A stretch of DNA of 44,348 bases from Planctomycetaceae bacterium. GTDB lineage: Bacteria > Planctomycetota > Planctomycetia > Pirellulales > Pirellulaceae. The notes beneath the pieces are model-generated. The model did not search any database, was not told where the DNA came from, and saw only the letters and a list, made by a program, of their open reading frames with translations. Location of the stretch: NCBI GenBank assembly GCA_002709225.1, contig PAQH01000163.1, forward strand, positions 1 to 44,348. Direction: 5' to 3'. Positions 32,376 to 42,404 of the stretch are shown piece after piece (position 1 is the stretch's first letter; each line of letters begins with the position of its first letter). The translations under genes and the position numbers were made by a program.

Positions 32376-34814
32376 ATGGCAGTCTATTTGGTGGGCCTCC
32401 TGACATTACTGGAGACATCGCAAGTAGCGGCTGTTGATGGCGCGGAAAGTCCGCTGGTCGCTGGATTTGATCGTTTCATTCGCCAGCAAGTGCTCCCCTC
32501 GGAAGTTGGTGGAAGGCTGTTATTGAGTGAATTGAGTTGTACCGCCTGTCACCGCAGCAGCAGGCCAGAGTTGGCACCCAAGCGAGGTCCCAATCTAGCG
32601 GGTGTCAGTCGGCGTTTGCATACGGAGTGGTTGCAGCGGTTTTTGCTCAACCCCCAGAAAGTCAAACCGGGAACCACCATGCCCGGTATGCTCCATTCGC
32701 TGGCGGCCGGTGAACGCCCTCAGGTGGCCCGAGCACTGGCGGCCTTTCTGGCGACGCTTCCGGTAGAGCAGCCACTGAAATTGTTGTCGACCGGATCAGC
32801 ACCGCTGGCGAACGCCTTTTGGAGCAAAGGAGATGAACAGCGCGGCCGTCGTCTATTCCATCGTGTTGGCTGTGTTGCATGCCATCAAGTGGACGCGGAT
32901 TATCAGTCGGAAAAAGTCTACCTTTCGGATCGAGAAAAACGTCTAGCGGAATTGAAGTTCGATCCGGAAGAACGCCAGGAATTGGAAGCGGTCGACGCAC
33001 CACAGCCGTTTCGCTCGGTACCACTCGGTCGTTTGTCAGCGAAATACGGCGAGCAGTCGTTGACCTATTTCTTGTTGGACCCTCTCGGGGTACGACCTGC
33101 TGGGAGAATGCCGAACCTACAACTCGAGCCAGCCGAAGCCGCGGATATCGCCACTTTTCTGCTGCGGGGGGATTCCCGCGAGGTGATCTGGCGCGAACCG
33201 AGTGTTCCTGATCTGGTGGCTCGGGGCGAGCGCTGGTTCCGCGCACTAAACTGTGCCCAGTGCCACCCACTAGCGGGAATCGTACCCCGTCCGGCACGTG
33301 TTCTGGAAATGCTATCCGTCGATGCAGCCGAATCTTGCCTGGCGGAAGCACAGCAGGGGTTGCCCGATTTTCCTTTGGATTCCGTACAGCGAGAGGCATT
33401 GCGAGTTGTGTTGCAGCGGCGGCAGCCAGGACAGGACACGGCTGTAAAGGTTGACAGGAGCATCTCCATCACCGCGAAGCTGCTGAAACTGAATTGTTTT
33501 GCGTGTCACGAGCGCAACGGTATGGGTGGTGTAGGACCTCGTCGGTGGCCGTTTTTTGAGACGTTCAATCACGTCGAATTAGGTGATGAAGGCCGGATCC
33601 CACCCTCTTTGACTGGTGTGGGCCGCAAGTTGCTAGTTCCTTGGATGCAGGATGTATTGGCGGGTCAAGCGCGAGTCCGCTTCCATCTGATGGCGCGGAT
33701 GCCGCGGTTTGGGAAAGCGAACCTGGGTGATCTGGCAAACCAGTTTGCCACCGTCGATCGTGGAAATCTGTCGCGCGGTAAAGAGCGGCCACTCGGGGGC
33801 CCCTCCGAGGTATCCGCAGGTCGTACGTTGTTGGACCAGGGATGTGTGCAATGCCACCCCTTGCGCGGTGAGTGGCTTCCAGGAGTGATGGGGGTTGATC
33901 TGGCTGATCTCCAGCGGCGGCTGCGTCCCGAGTGGTTTCGTGCATTTCTACTCGATCCAGCGGCACTCAAACGAGGGACGCGGATGCCGACATTTTTTCC
34001 ACAAGGAAAGAGCGTAAACCGGCAGCTACTTGAGGGCGATGTCGAACGGCAGATTGCCTCGATTTGGGAATATCTCAAGACGATTCAGGATCAACCGCTT
34101 CCCGAGAAGCTCGTTACAGGGAAAGCATTGAATTTTGATCTGGAACCCCGCAAACGCCCAATTGTGTTGCGGACTTTCATGGAACGCGCGGGAACCCACG
34201 CGATCGCTGTCGGTTTTCCGGCGCGAGTCCATGTGGCATTTGATGCGCATCAAGTACGCGTGGTAGAGGCCTGGCGTGGAAAGTTCCTCAACGCCCACGG
34301 AACCTGGTTTGATCGCTTTGTGCCACCTGCGCGACCCTTAGGTGATCCGCCGGTTCTGTTTCCACAAGGGGTGCCGCTGGCGGTATTGGAAAACGCAACA
34401 GCGGCTTGGCCAAGCGAAACTGGCGCGTTGGCCGGTTATCGGTTTGGAGGATATCGACTGGACCGTCAGGGAGTACCCACGTTCTTGTACCGGACCCCCC
34501 AATTGCGTGTTGAGGAACGCTTTGTCCCACTGGACGGGGGTCGCGGGTTACGAAGGCTGCTGAAGATGACTCCTTTCGACAGTAAATATGCCGAAAGGGA
34601 ACCCGTGCAGGTCTGGTTACGACTGGCAACGGGTCGCGCGCTGCAAAGCCAAGGTCCAGATGGATACCAAATCGATGGCCGCTGGACCGTGCGCTTGCCT
34701 GGTCTAACCCAAGCACAACGCGGACAGATTCGACAAGTCGGTGAACAATGGGAGTGGATTGTTCCTTTGAAAGTAAATGCGACCATGATGTTGCAGGCGA
34801 GTTACCAATGGTAA
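32376..34814 (+). CDS. Secreted pentaheme cytochrome c protein
   Basis: The protein has a signal peptide (MAVYLVGLLTLLETSQVAA) and five c-type heme motifs: CTACH (55-59), CVACH (166-170), CAQCH (293-297), CFACH (374-378) and CVQCH (490-494). Each is followed by planctomycete-style cytochrome segments such as RGPNLAGVSRRL and LLDPAALKRGTRMP, with distal Met ligands in GTTMPGM and RMPTFF. The C-terminal ~250 residues lack heme motifs and look like a beta-rich domain. ATG 32376 follows GGGGGA; the frame also runs back to 32172, overlapping the previous gene, but that leader is not signal-like. The next gene overlaps its stop by 7 bp, so the two are co-translated. It probably carries electrons in the periplasm; donor and acceptor are unknown. 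Confidence 0.87.
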   Translation: MAVYLVGLLTLLETSQVAAVDGAESPLVAGFDRFIRQQVLPSEVGGRLLLSELSCTACHRSSRPELAPKRGPNLAGVSRRLHTEWLQRFLLNPQKVKPGTTMPGMLHSLAAGERPQVARALAAFLATLPVEQPLKLLSTGSAPLANAFWSKGDEQRGRRLFHRVGCVACHQVDADYQSEKVYLSDREKRLAELKFDPEERQELEAVDAPQPFRSVPLGRLSAKYGEQSLTYFLLDPLGVRPAGRMPNLQLEPAEAADIATFLLRGDSREVIWREPSVPDLVARGERWFRALNCAQCHPLAGIVPRPARVLEMLSVDAAESCLAEAQQGLPDFPLDSVQREALRVVLQRRQPGQDTAVKVDRSISITAKLLKLNCFACHERNGMGGVGPRRWPFFETFNHVELGDEGRIPPSLTGVGRKLLVPWMQDVLAGQARVRFHLMARMPRFGKANLGDLANQFATVDRGNLSRGKERPLGGPSEVSAGRTLLDQGCVQCHPLRGEWLPGVMGVDLADLQRRLRPEWFRAFLLDPAALKRGTRMPTFFPQGKSVNRQLLEGDVERQIASIWEYLKTIQDQPLPEKLVTGKALNFDLEPRKRPIVLRTFMERAGTHAIAVGFPARVHVAFDAHQVRVVEAWRGKFLNAHGTWFDRFVPPARPLGDPPVLFPQGVPLAVLENATAAWPSETGALAGYRFGGYRLDRQGVPTFLYRTPQLRVEERFVPLDGGRGLRRLLKMTPFDSKYAEREPVQVWLRLATGRALQSQGPDGYQIDGRWTVRLPGLTQAQRGQIRQVGEQWEWIVPLKVNATMMLQASYQW

Positions 34815-36403
34815 ATGCACAACCGGCATTGGATGGTAGATTCGCGCGCCTTGTGCGGTGTTTCTTGATCATCGGCTTGATGCTCGCGACAACCGGGTTC
34901 ACGGTTCTTCGCGGAAACGCGGCGCAAGAGCAGGACTACTACCGGCTGGTAACAATTACGACTTCTCAGGCACTCACCGGATCGCGTGCCAAGAAGTGGA
35001 AGCCACCACCACGCGAGCTAGTACTCGAAGTGAGTGGTTTGACGGTTCTTGACAAGCAACGTCTGGCGGTCGCGATTCGCAAAGGAGAGGTTTGGATTCT
35101 GGGAAATGTCTACGAAGAACCACCATCGCGTGTAACCTACCATCGATTTGCCAGCGCATTGCATGAGCCCCTCGGACTGTTACGTCGCGGAGATGCCCTG
35201 TTAACGGCGCAACGCAGCGAAGTCACGCAAATGCGCGATGTCGACGGCGACCAGGTTGCCGATGAATATTTGACGGTTGCCAAAGGATGGGGTGTTACGG
35301 GCAATTACCACGAGTATGCCTTTGGTCCAAAAATCGATGGTGCCGGCAATCTGTGGATCACATTGAATCTTGGATTGGGGCTCAAACCGGATCAGCGGAA
35401 TCGTACGATTCGTAATCCGCAATTGGGTGTGTCACAAGGAAAATGGCGCGGCTGGGGACTCAAGATCACCCCAGCTGGGAAATTGGTCCCCGTCTGTGCG
35501 GGCATGCGCTCTCCCAGTGGAATTGGTGCCAACGCTGCGGGCGACATGTTTTACACTGACCAGCAGGGCAACTGGGTTGGTACCAATGCGCTACACCACA
35601 TGCGCCAAGGTGCCTTCTTTCACCATCCTGAAGCACTGGCCTCCATGCAGCTCCCGGAGTCTCCTATTCGTGACATTCACCAGATTCCCGCAGGAGTGTC
35701 TTTCCCTGAGGCGGTGCGGCGGCTCGAGCAGTTGAAGCCCCCCGCGGTCTGGTTTCCCTATCGTAAGGTGGGTCAATCACCGACCGATATTGTGCTGGAC
35801 GACACAGGTGGGAAATTTGGGCCCTTCAGTGGGCAGCTATTCATTGGTGAGTTTACGCTTTCATCGATCAGTCGGGTGTTCTTGGAAAAGGTTGATGGCG
35901 AGTACCAGGGTGCTTGTTTTCCGTTTCGAGAAGGGTTTGCTTCCGCGGTGTTAAGAATGGCATTTGGATCGGATGGCAGCATGTTCGCCGGGTTGAGCAA
36001 TCGGGGCTGGAGCAGTCTGGGTACCGCCTCCTACGGGCTGCAGCGCATCGTCTGGACGGGGCGGCAACCTTTTGAGATTCAGGAAATGCGGGCGCTACCA
36101 GACGGGTTCGAACTGTTGTTCACGAAGCCGGTATCCGCGTCGATTGCCAGCGACGTTGCGCGTTATAAGATGCAGAGTTACACCTATCGTTACCAACCCC
36201 AGTATGGCAGTGATGAGATTCTGCGGCGGCAGCTGCCGATCCAGTCGGCGACGGTAGACGCCGAGCGTCGCCGGGTGCGTTTGCGAGTGGAAGGACTGCG
36301 GGAATTGTTTGTCCACGAGCTACATATCACAGGCGTGCAGTCAGACGAGGGTGAGATGCTACTTCATCCCCGCGCTTACTACACTTTGAATCGGATTCCC
36401 TGA
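34808..36403 (+). CDS. Secreted beta-propeller, sorbosone-dehydrogenase-like, paired with the pentaheme cytochrome
   Basis: The start ATG (34808) overlaps the TAA of the cytochrome gene, so the pair is coupled. A signal/anchor (CFLIIGLMLATTGFTVL) precedes a propeller of about 500 residues. Sections such as DVDGDQVADEYLTVAKGWGV, GPKIDGAGNLWITLNLG, SGIGANAAGDMFYTDQQGNW and ALHHMRQGAFFHHPEAL, plus SPTDIVLDDTGGKFGPFSGQ, match the glucose/sorbosone dehydrogenase-like proteins that planctomycetes encode next to cytochromes. The C-terminal ~90 residues (FELLFTKPV onward) form an extra beta domain. Whether it binds PQQ is not clear. The pair may be a secreted dehydrogenase with its own heme relay. 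Confidence 0.78.
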   Translation: MVNAQPALDGRFARLVRCFLIIGLMLATTGFTVLRGNAAQEQDYYRLVTITTSQALTGSRAKKWKPPPRELVLEVSGLTVLDKQRLAVAIRKGEVWILGNVYEEPPSRVTYHRFASALHEPLGLLRRGDALLTAQRSEVTQMRDVDGDQVADEYLTVAKGWGVTGNYHEYAFGPKIDGAGNLWITLNLGLGLKPDQRNRTIRNPQLGVSQGKWRGWGLKITPAGKLVPVCAGMRSPSGIGANAAGDMFYTDQQGNWVGTNALHHMRQGAFFHHPEALASMQLPESPIRDIHQIPAGVSFPEAVRRLEQLKPPAVWFPYRKVGQSPTDIVLDDTGGKFGPFSGQLFIGEFTLSSISRVFLEKVDGEYQGACFPFREGFASAVLRMAFGSDGSMFAGLSNRGWSSLGTASYGLQRIVWTGRQPFEIQEMRALPDGFELLFTKPVSASIASDVARYKMQSYTYRYQPQYGSDEILRRQLPIQSATVDAERRRVRLRVEGLRELFVHELHITGVQSDEGEMLLHPRAYYTLNRIP

Positions 36404-36439
36404 TGGCCGGAGATTCCGCGTTCGATCCTGGCCATCTGT

Positions 36440-37831
36440 TCAAGGGCGCGATGACTCGCTTTGTGGTGTTGCTGGATCCTGGGCGTTCTGGTCGCGTGAA
36501 ACGCAATACAAATACTGGCGACCACGGAGCAGCAAATCATTACCCACAATTGCTGCCGACGCACTGAACTGGTCGTCGAGGTGATTTGTTGCCAGGGCGC
36601 GCGGGTGATTGTCGTGGCTAATCACCAGTGTGGCACCGCTGCGATCAGTGATGTACACGCGACCTTTGGCCGCTACCGGCGAGGCGTAAATATCGTTGAA
36701 CCCGCCCAGCCGGAAAGGACCGAATTCGTCTTTTCCGGATTGGACGGCGACGCGCGAGAGTATGCCCTGATAGTGCCGCAAAAAATAGAGAGATTGACCA
36801 TACAATAACGGTGAGGGAACGTAGGGTGTTCCGCGGATCCGCCGCCAGGCAACATGGTCGGAGTCGGTAATATCGCCACGGGCACCTTCCAGCCGAATGG
36901 CCAGCAATGCTCTGGTTTCGTAACTGCTGCCGGCAAAGACCATTCCGTGACCGGCCACGGGAGTTGCCACGACGTTGGCTGATAATCCTCCGCATTCCCA
37001 GAGTACGGATCCTGATTTCAAGTCGTAACCGCGAATCCGCTCTGACCCACTGACGATCAACTGCGGTTTCCCGTGATGCATAGCAACAATCGGTGAAGTC
37101 CAAGACGTGACTTCTTGTCGTGATGATTCCCAGATCGTCTTCCCAGTTCGCGTGTCGATCGCCACAATTCGAGAATCACCTTCATGGTCCCAATTGACGA
37201 ATAAGGTATGGCCGTATAATGCAGGAGAACTTCCTTCACCATGCCCGTGTTTGCTGCGCATCATGCCGAGTTCTTTTTTCCAGCGGACCGTGCCACTGTC
37301 GTCTAGGCAGAACAGCCCCTGTGAACCGAAGAAGGCATAGACGTTGCGCCCATCCGTGATCGGCGAATGGGAGGCCAGGCTGCCCGTTTGATGTCCCCCT
37401 TCGTGTGGCATGACGTTGCAGACAATGCGTTGCCAGATCTTTGTTCCCTGACGGCGATCGATGGCGATTACCACAAATTGTTGCCGTTGCGTGACGGGCA
37501 AGTTGTCGTGAGCTCCGGGAGCCTGGCTGTAACGAGGCGGCAACTTCTTGCCGATGGGTATCGCAGTGGTGACATAAATGCGGTTTTCCCAAACGACGGG
37601 GGTCGAATGTCCCAGTCCTGGGAGTTCTAGTTTCCAGCGCACATTCTCGGTTTCACTCCAGCGGACAGGCGGGTTCCCACGGGGAGCCTCGCCGGTTGCC
37701 AGGGGACCACGCCAGGCCGGCCAGTTGTCCAGCCCGTTCTCCGGCGGCCCACCTGCGGCCAGCGGTGTCGTGGTGAATCGCAAGCCATGACAAACCAGCG
37801 TGGCGATCCAGAACGCCAGTAGAAAGCGCAT
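36440..37831 (-). CDS. Secreted PQQ-type beta-propeller protein
   Basis: A signal peptide (MRFLLAFWIATLVCHGLRF) is followed by eight-bladed propeller repeats of the PQQ/pyrrolo-quinoline type: NWPAWRGPLATGEAP, VRWKLELPGLGHSTPVVWEN, VRWKKELG, TGKTIWESSRQEVTSWTSPI, SGSVLWECGGLSANVVATPV and the closing GNDLLLRGRQYLYCVS. These proteins are abundant in planctomycetes and many have no proven enzyme activity. ATG 37831 is preferred over the longer frame to 37924, which would lack a signal-like start. The MFS carrier gene ends 67 bp upstream on the same strand, so co-transcription is likely. Confidence 0.85.
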   Translation of the reverse strand: MRFLLAFWIATLVCHGLRFTTTPLAAGGPPENGLDNWPAWRGPLATGEAPRGNPPVRWSETENVRWKLELPGLGHSTPVVWENRIYVTTAIPIGKKLPPRYSQAPGAHDNLPVTQRQQFVVIAIDRRQGTKIWQRIVCNVMPHEGGHQTGSLASHSPITDGRNVYAFFGSQGLFCLDDSGTVRWKKELGMMRSKHGHGEGSSPALYGHTLFVNWDHEGDSRIVAIDTRTGKTIWESSRQEVTSWTSPIVAMHHGKPQLIVSGSERIRGYDLKSGSVLWECGGLSANVVATPVAGHGMVFAGSSYETRALLAIRLEGARGDITDSDHVAWRRIRGTPYVPSPLLYGQSLYFLRHYQGILSRVAVQSGKDEFGPFRLGGFNDIYASPVAAKGRVYITDRSGATLVISHDNHPRALATNHLDDQFSASAAIVGNDLLLRGRQYLYCVSRDQNAQDPATPQSESSRP

Positions 37832-37898
37832 TGTCGAATTCCAGACTTGTGGTGAGGGCTGGTAGACGGGATCCGCCAGCCTGGTTTGGTTGGAGACA

Positions 37899-39587
37899 TT
37901 AATCGCGCAGGTGATACCTGGCATTGACCGGACGAATTTGCAGGTTTGCCACCAGCGCCAACGCCAGCAATCCAGCCATCAAGAACATGGTGGAATTATA
38001 CAGACTGGCAGTCGGGTTCACGGTGCCGGCAGGGGCGATTTCGATCAGCTTCTCGATGGTAACCGTTTTTGCTTCCAACAGGGTTGGCAGTTCGGAGACC
38101 GGTGCGCCGAAAGAGCGTTTGAAATCTTGATCATTGACCACCGCGGCCAAATCGCGAATGGCACTTTGCCGTGTTCGTTCGCGCAACCAGGTAATCGCGA
38201 CTGGACCCAACACACCCGCGGTGCTCCAGGCGGTCAACAAACGCCCGTGGATACCTCCGACGAAGCGGGCACCAAAGAGATCCGCGAGATAGGCAGGGAC
38301 CGTGGCAAAACCGCCGCCGTACATGGTGAAAATAATCATGCTGGCGGCGTAGAAGAAGACTAACCAGATAGCATTCGGTGCTGCGCTGACGCGCATGGCA
38401 GTCAACGGGATCGACAAATACAGCAGGATGCCCAGTACGAAGAAGATCGTATACGTCCGCTGGCGACCGATCTTGTCGGAAAGGCTGGCCCAGAAGAACC
38501 GGCCACCCATGTTGAATACGCTGATCATCAGCACGTAGGTTGCGGCAAATCCAGCGTCAACGAGATCAGGCAAGGTGGTTCCAAAGATCTCACCGATCAT
38601 CGTTTTGGCGATACCGATTACGCCAATGCCCGCGGTGACGTTCAAGCAGAGTACGATCCACACCAGGTAAAACTGGGGAGTTTTTAGTGCGGTATTGGGT
38701 TCGACATGATGGCGTGTAATCATCGCAGAGTTTGCCTGGCCTGCGCTGGGCGGAGACCAGTTTGCCGGTTGCCAGTTCGTCGCGGGGAGCCGGTAGGAGA
38801 ATGCTGCCACGAGCATCACGACCGCGTATCCCAGGCCCAGAATGAGAAACGTGGTAGCCACCCCGACATTGCCAGTGCCGACGATGTAGACCCCTTCGCT
38901 GCCCGCCACAATCATCTGTCCGATTTCATTTGGCCCGACGACGACCACTTCCTTAAGTTGACCTGCAACTTCGGTAAAACGTCGGCCTTGGTCGGTACTC
39001 AACATTACTTCGTCGACTTTTCCGAGGAATTCGGGTGCCCGGTAGAACATCCGTATGAGCCACTCTTTCAGTGGTGCCCCAATGAATGCGCCACCACCGA
39101 ATCCCATGATGGCCATGCCGGCCGCCATGCCGCGACGATCGGGGAACCACTTGATGAGCGTACTGACGGGCGAGACGTACCCCAGTCCCAAACCGCAACC
39201 ACCAATCACCCCGTATCCGAGATATAACAACCACAAACTGTGCAGCTGGATTCCGAGCGCGGCGATTAAGAACCCTCCACCCCAGCAAATTGCCGCGACC
39301 GTCCCGACAACCCGCGGGCCGACACGTTCCATCCACCGACCACCAAATGCTGCGGACAGCCCGAGAAATACGATTGCTAGCGTATAAGTGAAATTTGTTT
39401 GCTTGATCGTCCAATCTTCTGCGGCACTCCGCACGATTCCTAGAGTGCGGGTCAATGTCGGATCGAAAATGCTCCAGGCGTAGACCGATCCAATGCACAG
39501 GTGAATGGCTACCGAGGCAGGTGGCACCCACCAGCGGTTGAAACCAGGCGCGGCCACGATTCGCTGTTTGCTAAGAATTCCAGACAT
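37899..39587 (-). CDS. OFA-type MFS carrier (oxalate/formate antiporter family)
   Basis: About 12 membrane helices are visible. Opening segments SVAIHLCIGSVYAWSIFDP, NFTYTLAIVFLGLSAAFGGRW and GYGVIGGCGLGLGYVSPV match the oxalate:formate antiporter subfamily, as do FPDRRGMAAGMAIMGFGGGA and SLSDKIGRQRTY. Two extra loops are present: one between helices 5 and 6-7 (about 195-250) and one before the last helix (about 470-540). ATG 39587 is preceded by GGGGGTGG. The substrate could be formate, oxalate or another small carboxylate. A formate dehydrogenase lies in the window, but 33 kb away, so any link is only suggestive. Confidence 0.85.
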   Translation of the reverse strand: MSGILSKQRIVAAPGFNRWWVPPASVAIHLCIGSVYAWSIFDPTLTRTLGIVRSAAEDWTIKQTNFTYTLAIVFLGLSAAFGGRWMERVGPRVVGTVAAICWGGGFLIAALGIQLHSLWLLYLGYGVIGGCGLGLGYVSPVSTLIKWFPDRRGMAAGMAIMGFGGGAFIGAPLKEWLIRMFYRAPEFLGKVDEVMLSTDQGRRFTEVAGQLKEVVVVGPNEIGQMIVAGSEGVYIVGTGNVGVATTFLILGLGYAVVMLVAAFSYRLPATNWQPANWSPPSAGQANSAMITRHHVEPNTALKTPQFYLVWIVLCLNVTAGIGVIGIAKTMIGEIFGTTLPDLVDAGFAATYVLMISVFNMGGRFFWASLSDKIGRQRTYTIFFVLGILLYLSIPLTAMRVSAAPNAIWLVFFYAASMIIFTMYGGGFATVPAYLADLFGARFVGGIHGRLLTAWSTAGVLGPVAITWLRERTRQSAIRDLAAVVNDQDFKRSFGAPVSELPTLLEAKTVTIEKLIEIAPAGTVNPTASLYNSTMFLMAGLLALALVANLQIRPVNARYHLRD

Positions 39588-39850
39588 CAACAGCCACCCC
39601 CAAAACCACGGGAAAAACAACATGTGCTGAAATTTCCGAGCGACCATCGCAGCAAATCACGCCGCCAACCACTTTCTCTTCAGGTCAAGCCAAGGCCATC
39701 TTACCGCACCTGCCGCAACAGCACCCTGAGTTAGTACAAGAGCGCCGCAAATAGAGCCAGAATTTCGGTTTCAGCAGCGAGCAGCAGCAAGCCACTTTTT
39801 GCAGCAAATCGATCAGTCTGATTTCGCCCGCAGGCCGGTGTCGCCGCGAA

Positions 39851-40744
39851 TTACTTTGGCGCCGTTTCTAACTTCCAAATCGGCTGTCCGGTACCTTCGC
39901 TGGTCAAGTAGAGAGATTGCCCGTCTGCCCCGAAGCAGATCGCTTCACCTTGACGTCGCGCAGGCATGCGGACCTGGCGGCCGCGCTGCGAAAAAACGTC
40001 CTTCCAGGACTGTTGTTGTCCGCGCGGAAACGTGAGGGCATCGCCATAGGTGAGCAAAATTGCGGTTTGACCGTTTGGAGAAATATCCATGGCGGTCACC
40101 AGAGCAAGACTGACTTGAGTGACGATTTGTGCCACTTGTCGTTTGGTGGTTGCGGGTTGAAACAAGGGTACCGCATAGATGTGGACCGGACCGAACAGAC
40201 GTTTTTCGACCAGGTATGCGGTACCGCTCTCCGCATCGACTGCGATGGCCTCACAGTCACGGGCGCCATTGGGATATTCCAGGCGAATCGTTTTGAACAG
40301 TGGCAGCGTTGTGGCACGATCGTTGGCAGTCAGGATGGGGTTCGGCTCGCGCAAAAGATAGAGCGTAACGAACGGGCGTTGTTTGCGATTGTCTCCCACG
40401 TCGCCGATCAGCAGGTAACGATTGTTGCGGTATTGAAACGAACAGAGATCTTCCCAATCAACGGCCCGCGCGCCACCAATCGAATAGGTGTGCTGCAACC
40501 GTCCGCGCTGCGTGATCAGGAACAGGCGGGGTTTACCGCCCGAGTCATTATGAGTCCAGAGAAATCGACGATCGGCGAGGCAGCTGGCCAAGCCGCTGCT
40601 TTCGCGGATCAACGAAGAGCGGATGCGTCCTACTTGTCGCGCTGTGCGATAGGTGTTGGGCGTTGCTACGTCGGGAGTGTCCCCGCGTACCATGCTGGTA
40701 GACAGAGTGAGAATTCCCAGCAATAGGTGCCGAAGATGTGACAT
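39851..40744 (-). CDS. Secreted beta-propeller of the WTHNDSGG type, function unknown
   Basis: A signal peptide (LRHLLLGILTLSTSMVRG) precedes a propeller-like protein with ESSGLASCLADRRFLWTHND, the SGG following, and VDWEDLCSFQYRNNRYLLIGDVGDN. ARDCEAIAVDAESGTAYLVEK and GEAICFGADGQSLYLTSEG follow. This pattern recurs in secreted proteins of planctomycetes and other bacteria, but I know of no assigned function. ATG 40744 is chosen over a TTG one codon earlier. It lies 150 bp from the next minus-strand propeller gene. Confidence 0.72.
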   Translation of the reverse strand: MSHLRHLLLGILTLSTSMVRGDTPDVATPNTYRTARQVGRIRSSLIRESSGLASCLADRRFLWTHNDSGGKPRLFLITQRGRLQHTYSIGGARAVDWEDLCSFQYRNNRYLLIGDVGDNRKQRPFVTLYLLREPNPILTANDRATTLPLFKTIRLEYPNGARDCEAIAVDAESGTAYLVEKRLFGPVHIYAVPLFQPATTKRQVAQIVTQVSLALVTAMDISPNGQTAILLTYGDALTFPRGQQQSWKDVFSQRGRQVRMPARRQGEAICFGADGQSLYLTSEGTGQPIWKLETAPK

Positions 40745-40894
40745 CAACTTACTTATCCACCGTTTGGCCAGGGAGCAACTGAAGACCGGTTACGGTATCG
40801 AACCCGGTTTGCTCCAGTTTCGATGGCCGCGGATCGACAAAGGCCTCGTTGGGATGACAGCGCTCACTCAGTGAGCCGGATCGCTGTGCGGTAA

Positions 40895-42205
40895 CTACTT
40901 GCGGCGTACATCAAGACAGACAATTTCTCGGGAGTCGCGCAAGTACAGTTTGCCGCCGGCGAGTGCCGGCGCTTGCCGCGTTGGCCCCAGGAGTTCCTTG
41001 CGCCCCAGTTCCTGATACTCCTGAGGATTTGCGCGAGCGATCACCAGTTCGCCTTTGATCGTTGTCATGAACAACTTGCCGTCGGCGGCAATCAAGTTGC
41101 CTTTACCAAATCGTGGCACTTGCCAGGCCCGCTTGCCGGTGGTGGCGTCGATGCACGTCAGGTGCGTCACCGGCCCTGCTCCACCGACGTTATCCATGCC
41201 GTAGAGATAGCCATCGACAAACAAGGAAGTCTGCCACTCATTGCGCAGTACGCTTCTGGGGCCCTGGGAAGACCAGACTTCAGCGGGCAGCAGTCGGTCG
41301 CCTTGTGCTTTGAATTCAAGCAGTACACACCCATGATTTTCTCCCGCTGAGAGAAACAGTTTTCCATCGACTGCGGTGGGTGCTGCAATGTTGCAGTCGA
41401 AGTCAGTGACGTAGGGGTATTTCCACAGCAGACGGCCCGACCCTGGCAGCAAACCCAGCGCCGCCGTGCCAGTAAAGGCGACGATTTGTTTGCGGCCGCC
41501 AACCTGAAGTAGCGCCGGTGAGGAATAACCGGCTGGACCGCGGCCAGCGCTCCAGGCGAGTTTCCCACTGTCGATAGAGAACGCGGCGACAGTGGCGTCG
41601 GAACACCCGACTGTCACAATCACCTGGTCGCCAACAATGAGTGGGGAGGAGGCCATGCCGTACTCGGCTGGCTCCCCCTGCAATGTAGCCAAGGTGTCAA
41701 CACGCCAGCGCACGTTTCCATTTTGGCGATCGAGGGCAGCCAGGATCCCCTCGCCGGTAAATACAAATGCAGAAGAATCGGACAGCGCAGGTGTCGCTCG
41801 GGGACCATCCCCCATCTGGTTTTGATAGGCGTCAGCGACGGCCGTTTGCCACTGTGTTTTTCCGCTGCGGTTATCGAGCGCCACAGTCCATTGCTTTCCG
41901 CCGCGTTGGACCAGTGTTATCAGTTGTGTGCCATCGATCGCCAGTCCGGACATTCCGATGCCACCGCTGACGCGCCACAATTCCGAGGGTCCTGTTGAAG
42001 GCCATTCTTGGAGCAACGCGGTTTCTGGCGACTGTCCATTGCGACTGGGTCCCAAGAACTGAGGCCAGTTGCTGGAGGGATCCGCGGCGGCCACGGATGG
42101 AAGAGACAAGCTACGTGCCGGCAGGGACAGGAGACCCGTCACGAGCAGTAGGGTGGTGCACCAGTGAATCGGTTTGTTTGCTGCAACAGAGTGTCTCGTT
42201 TTCAT
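40895..42205 (-). CDS. Secreted PQQ-type beta-propeller protein
   Basis: The signal peptide includes HWCTTLLLVTGLLSLPARS, with a GGAG ribosome site before ATG 42205. The mature part is an eight-bladed PQQ-type propeller: NWPQFLGPSRNGQSPET, GMSGLAIDGTQLITLVQRG, NRSGKTQWQTAV, NGNVRWRVDTLATLQGEPAE, SGKLAWSAGRGPAGYSSPAL and SGRLLWKYPYVTDFDCNIAA. It is probably a paralogue of the protein at 36440. A catalytic role is not shown by the sequence; a scaffold or substrate-binding role is equally possible. Confidence 0.87.
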   Translation of the reverse strand: MKTRHSVAANKPIHWCTTLLLVTGLLSLPARSLSLPSVAAADPSSNWPQFLGPSRNGQSPETALLQEWPSTGPSELWRVSGGIGMSGLAIDGTQLITLVQRGGKQWTVALDNRSGKTQWQTAVADAYQNQMGDGPRATPALSDSSAFVFTGEGILAALDRQNGNVRWRVDTLATLQGEPAEYGMASSPLIVGDQVIVTVGCSDATVAAFSIDSGKLAWSAGRGPAGYSSPALLQVGGRKQIVAFTGTAALGLLPGSGRLLWKYPYVTDFDCNIAAPTAVDGKLFLSAGENHGCVLLEFKAQGDRLLPAEVWSSQGPRSVLRNEWQTSLFVDGYLYGMDNVGGAGPVTHLTCIDATTGKRAWQVPRFGKGNLIAADGKLFMTTIKGELVIARANPQEYQELGRKELLGPTRQAPALAGGKLYLRDSREIVCLDVRRK

Positions 42206-42404
42206 TTCGTCTCCAGGATTCGAGCGGCGAAAATCCGGCCTCGTGCGCCGCATGACAGCTGGGCAAATAGTTGCAGCACACGCGCAGCGAATTGTACCTC
42301 ATCTGGCGACATGACAGGATGCGGATTTAGTGGACCTCTGTCGTTTGCCTACCAACAGACGTTCAGAAGACAAGTTGAACCGCAGCGTCTGCACAGGTGG
42401 ACGT

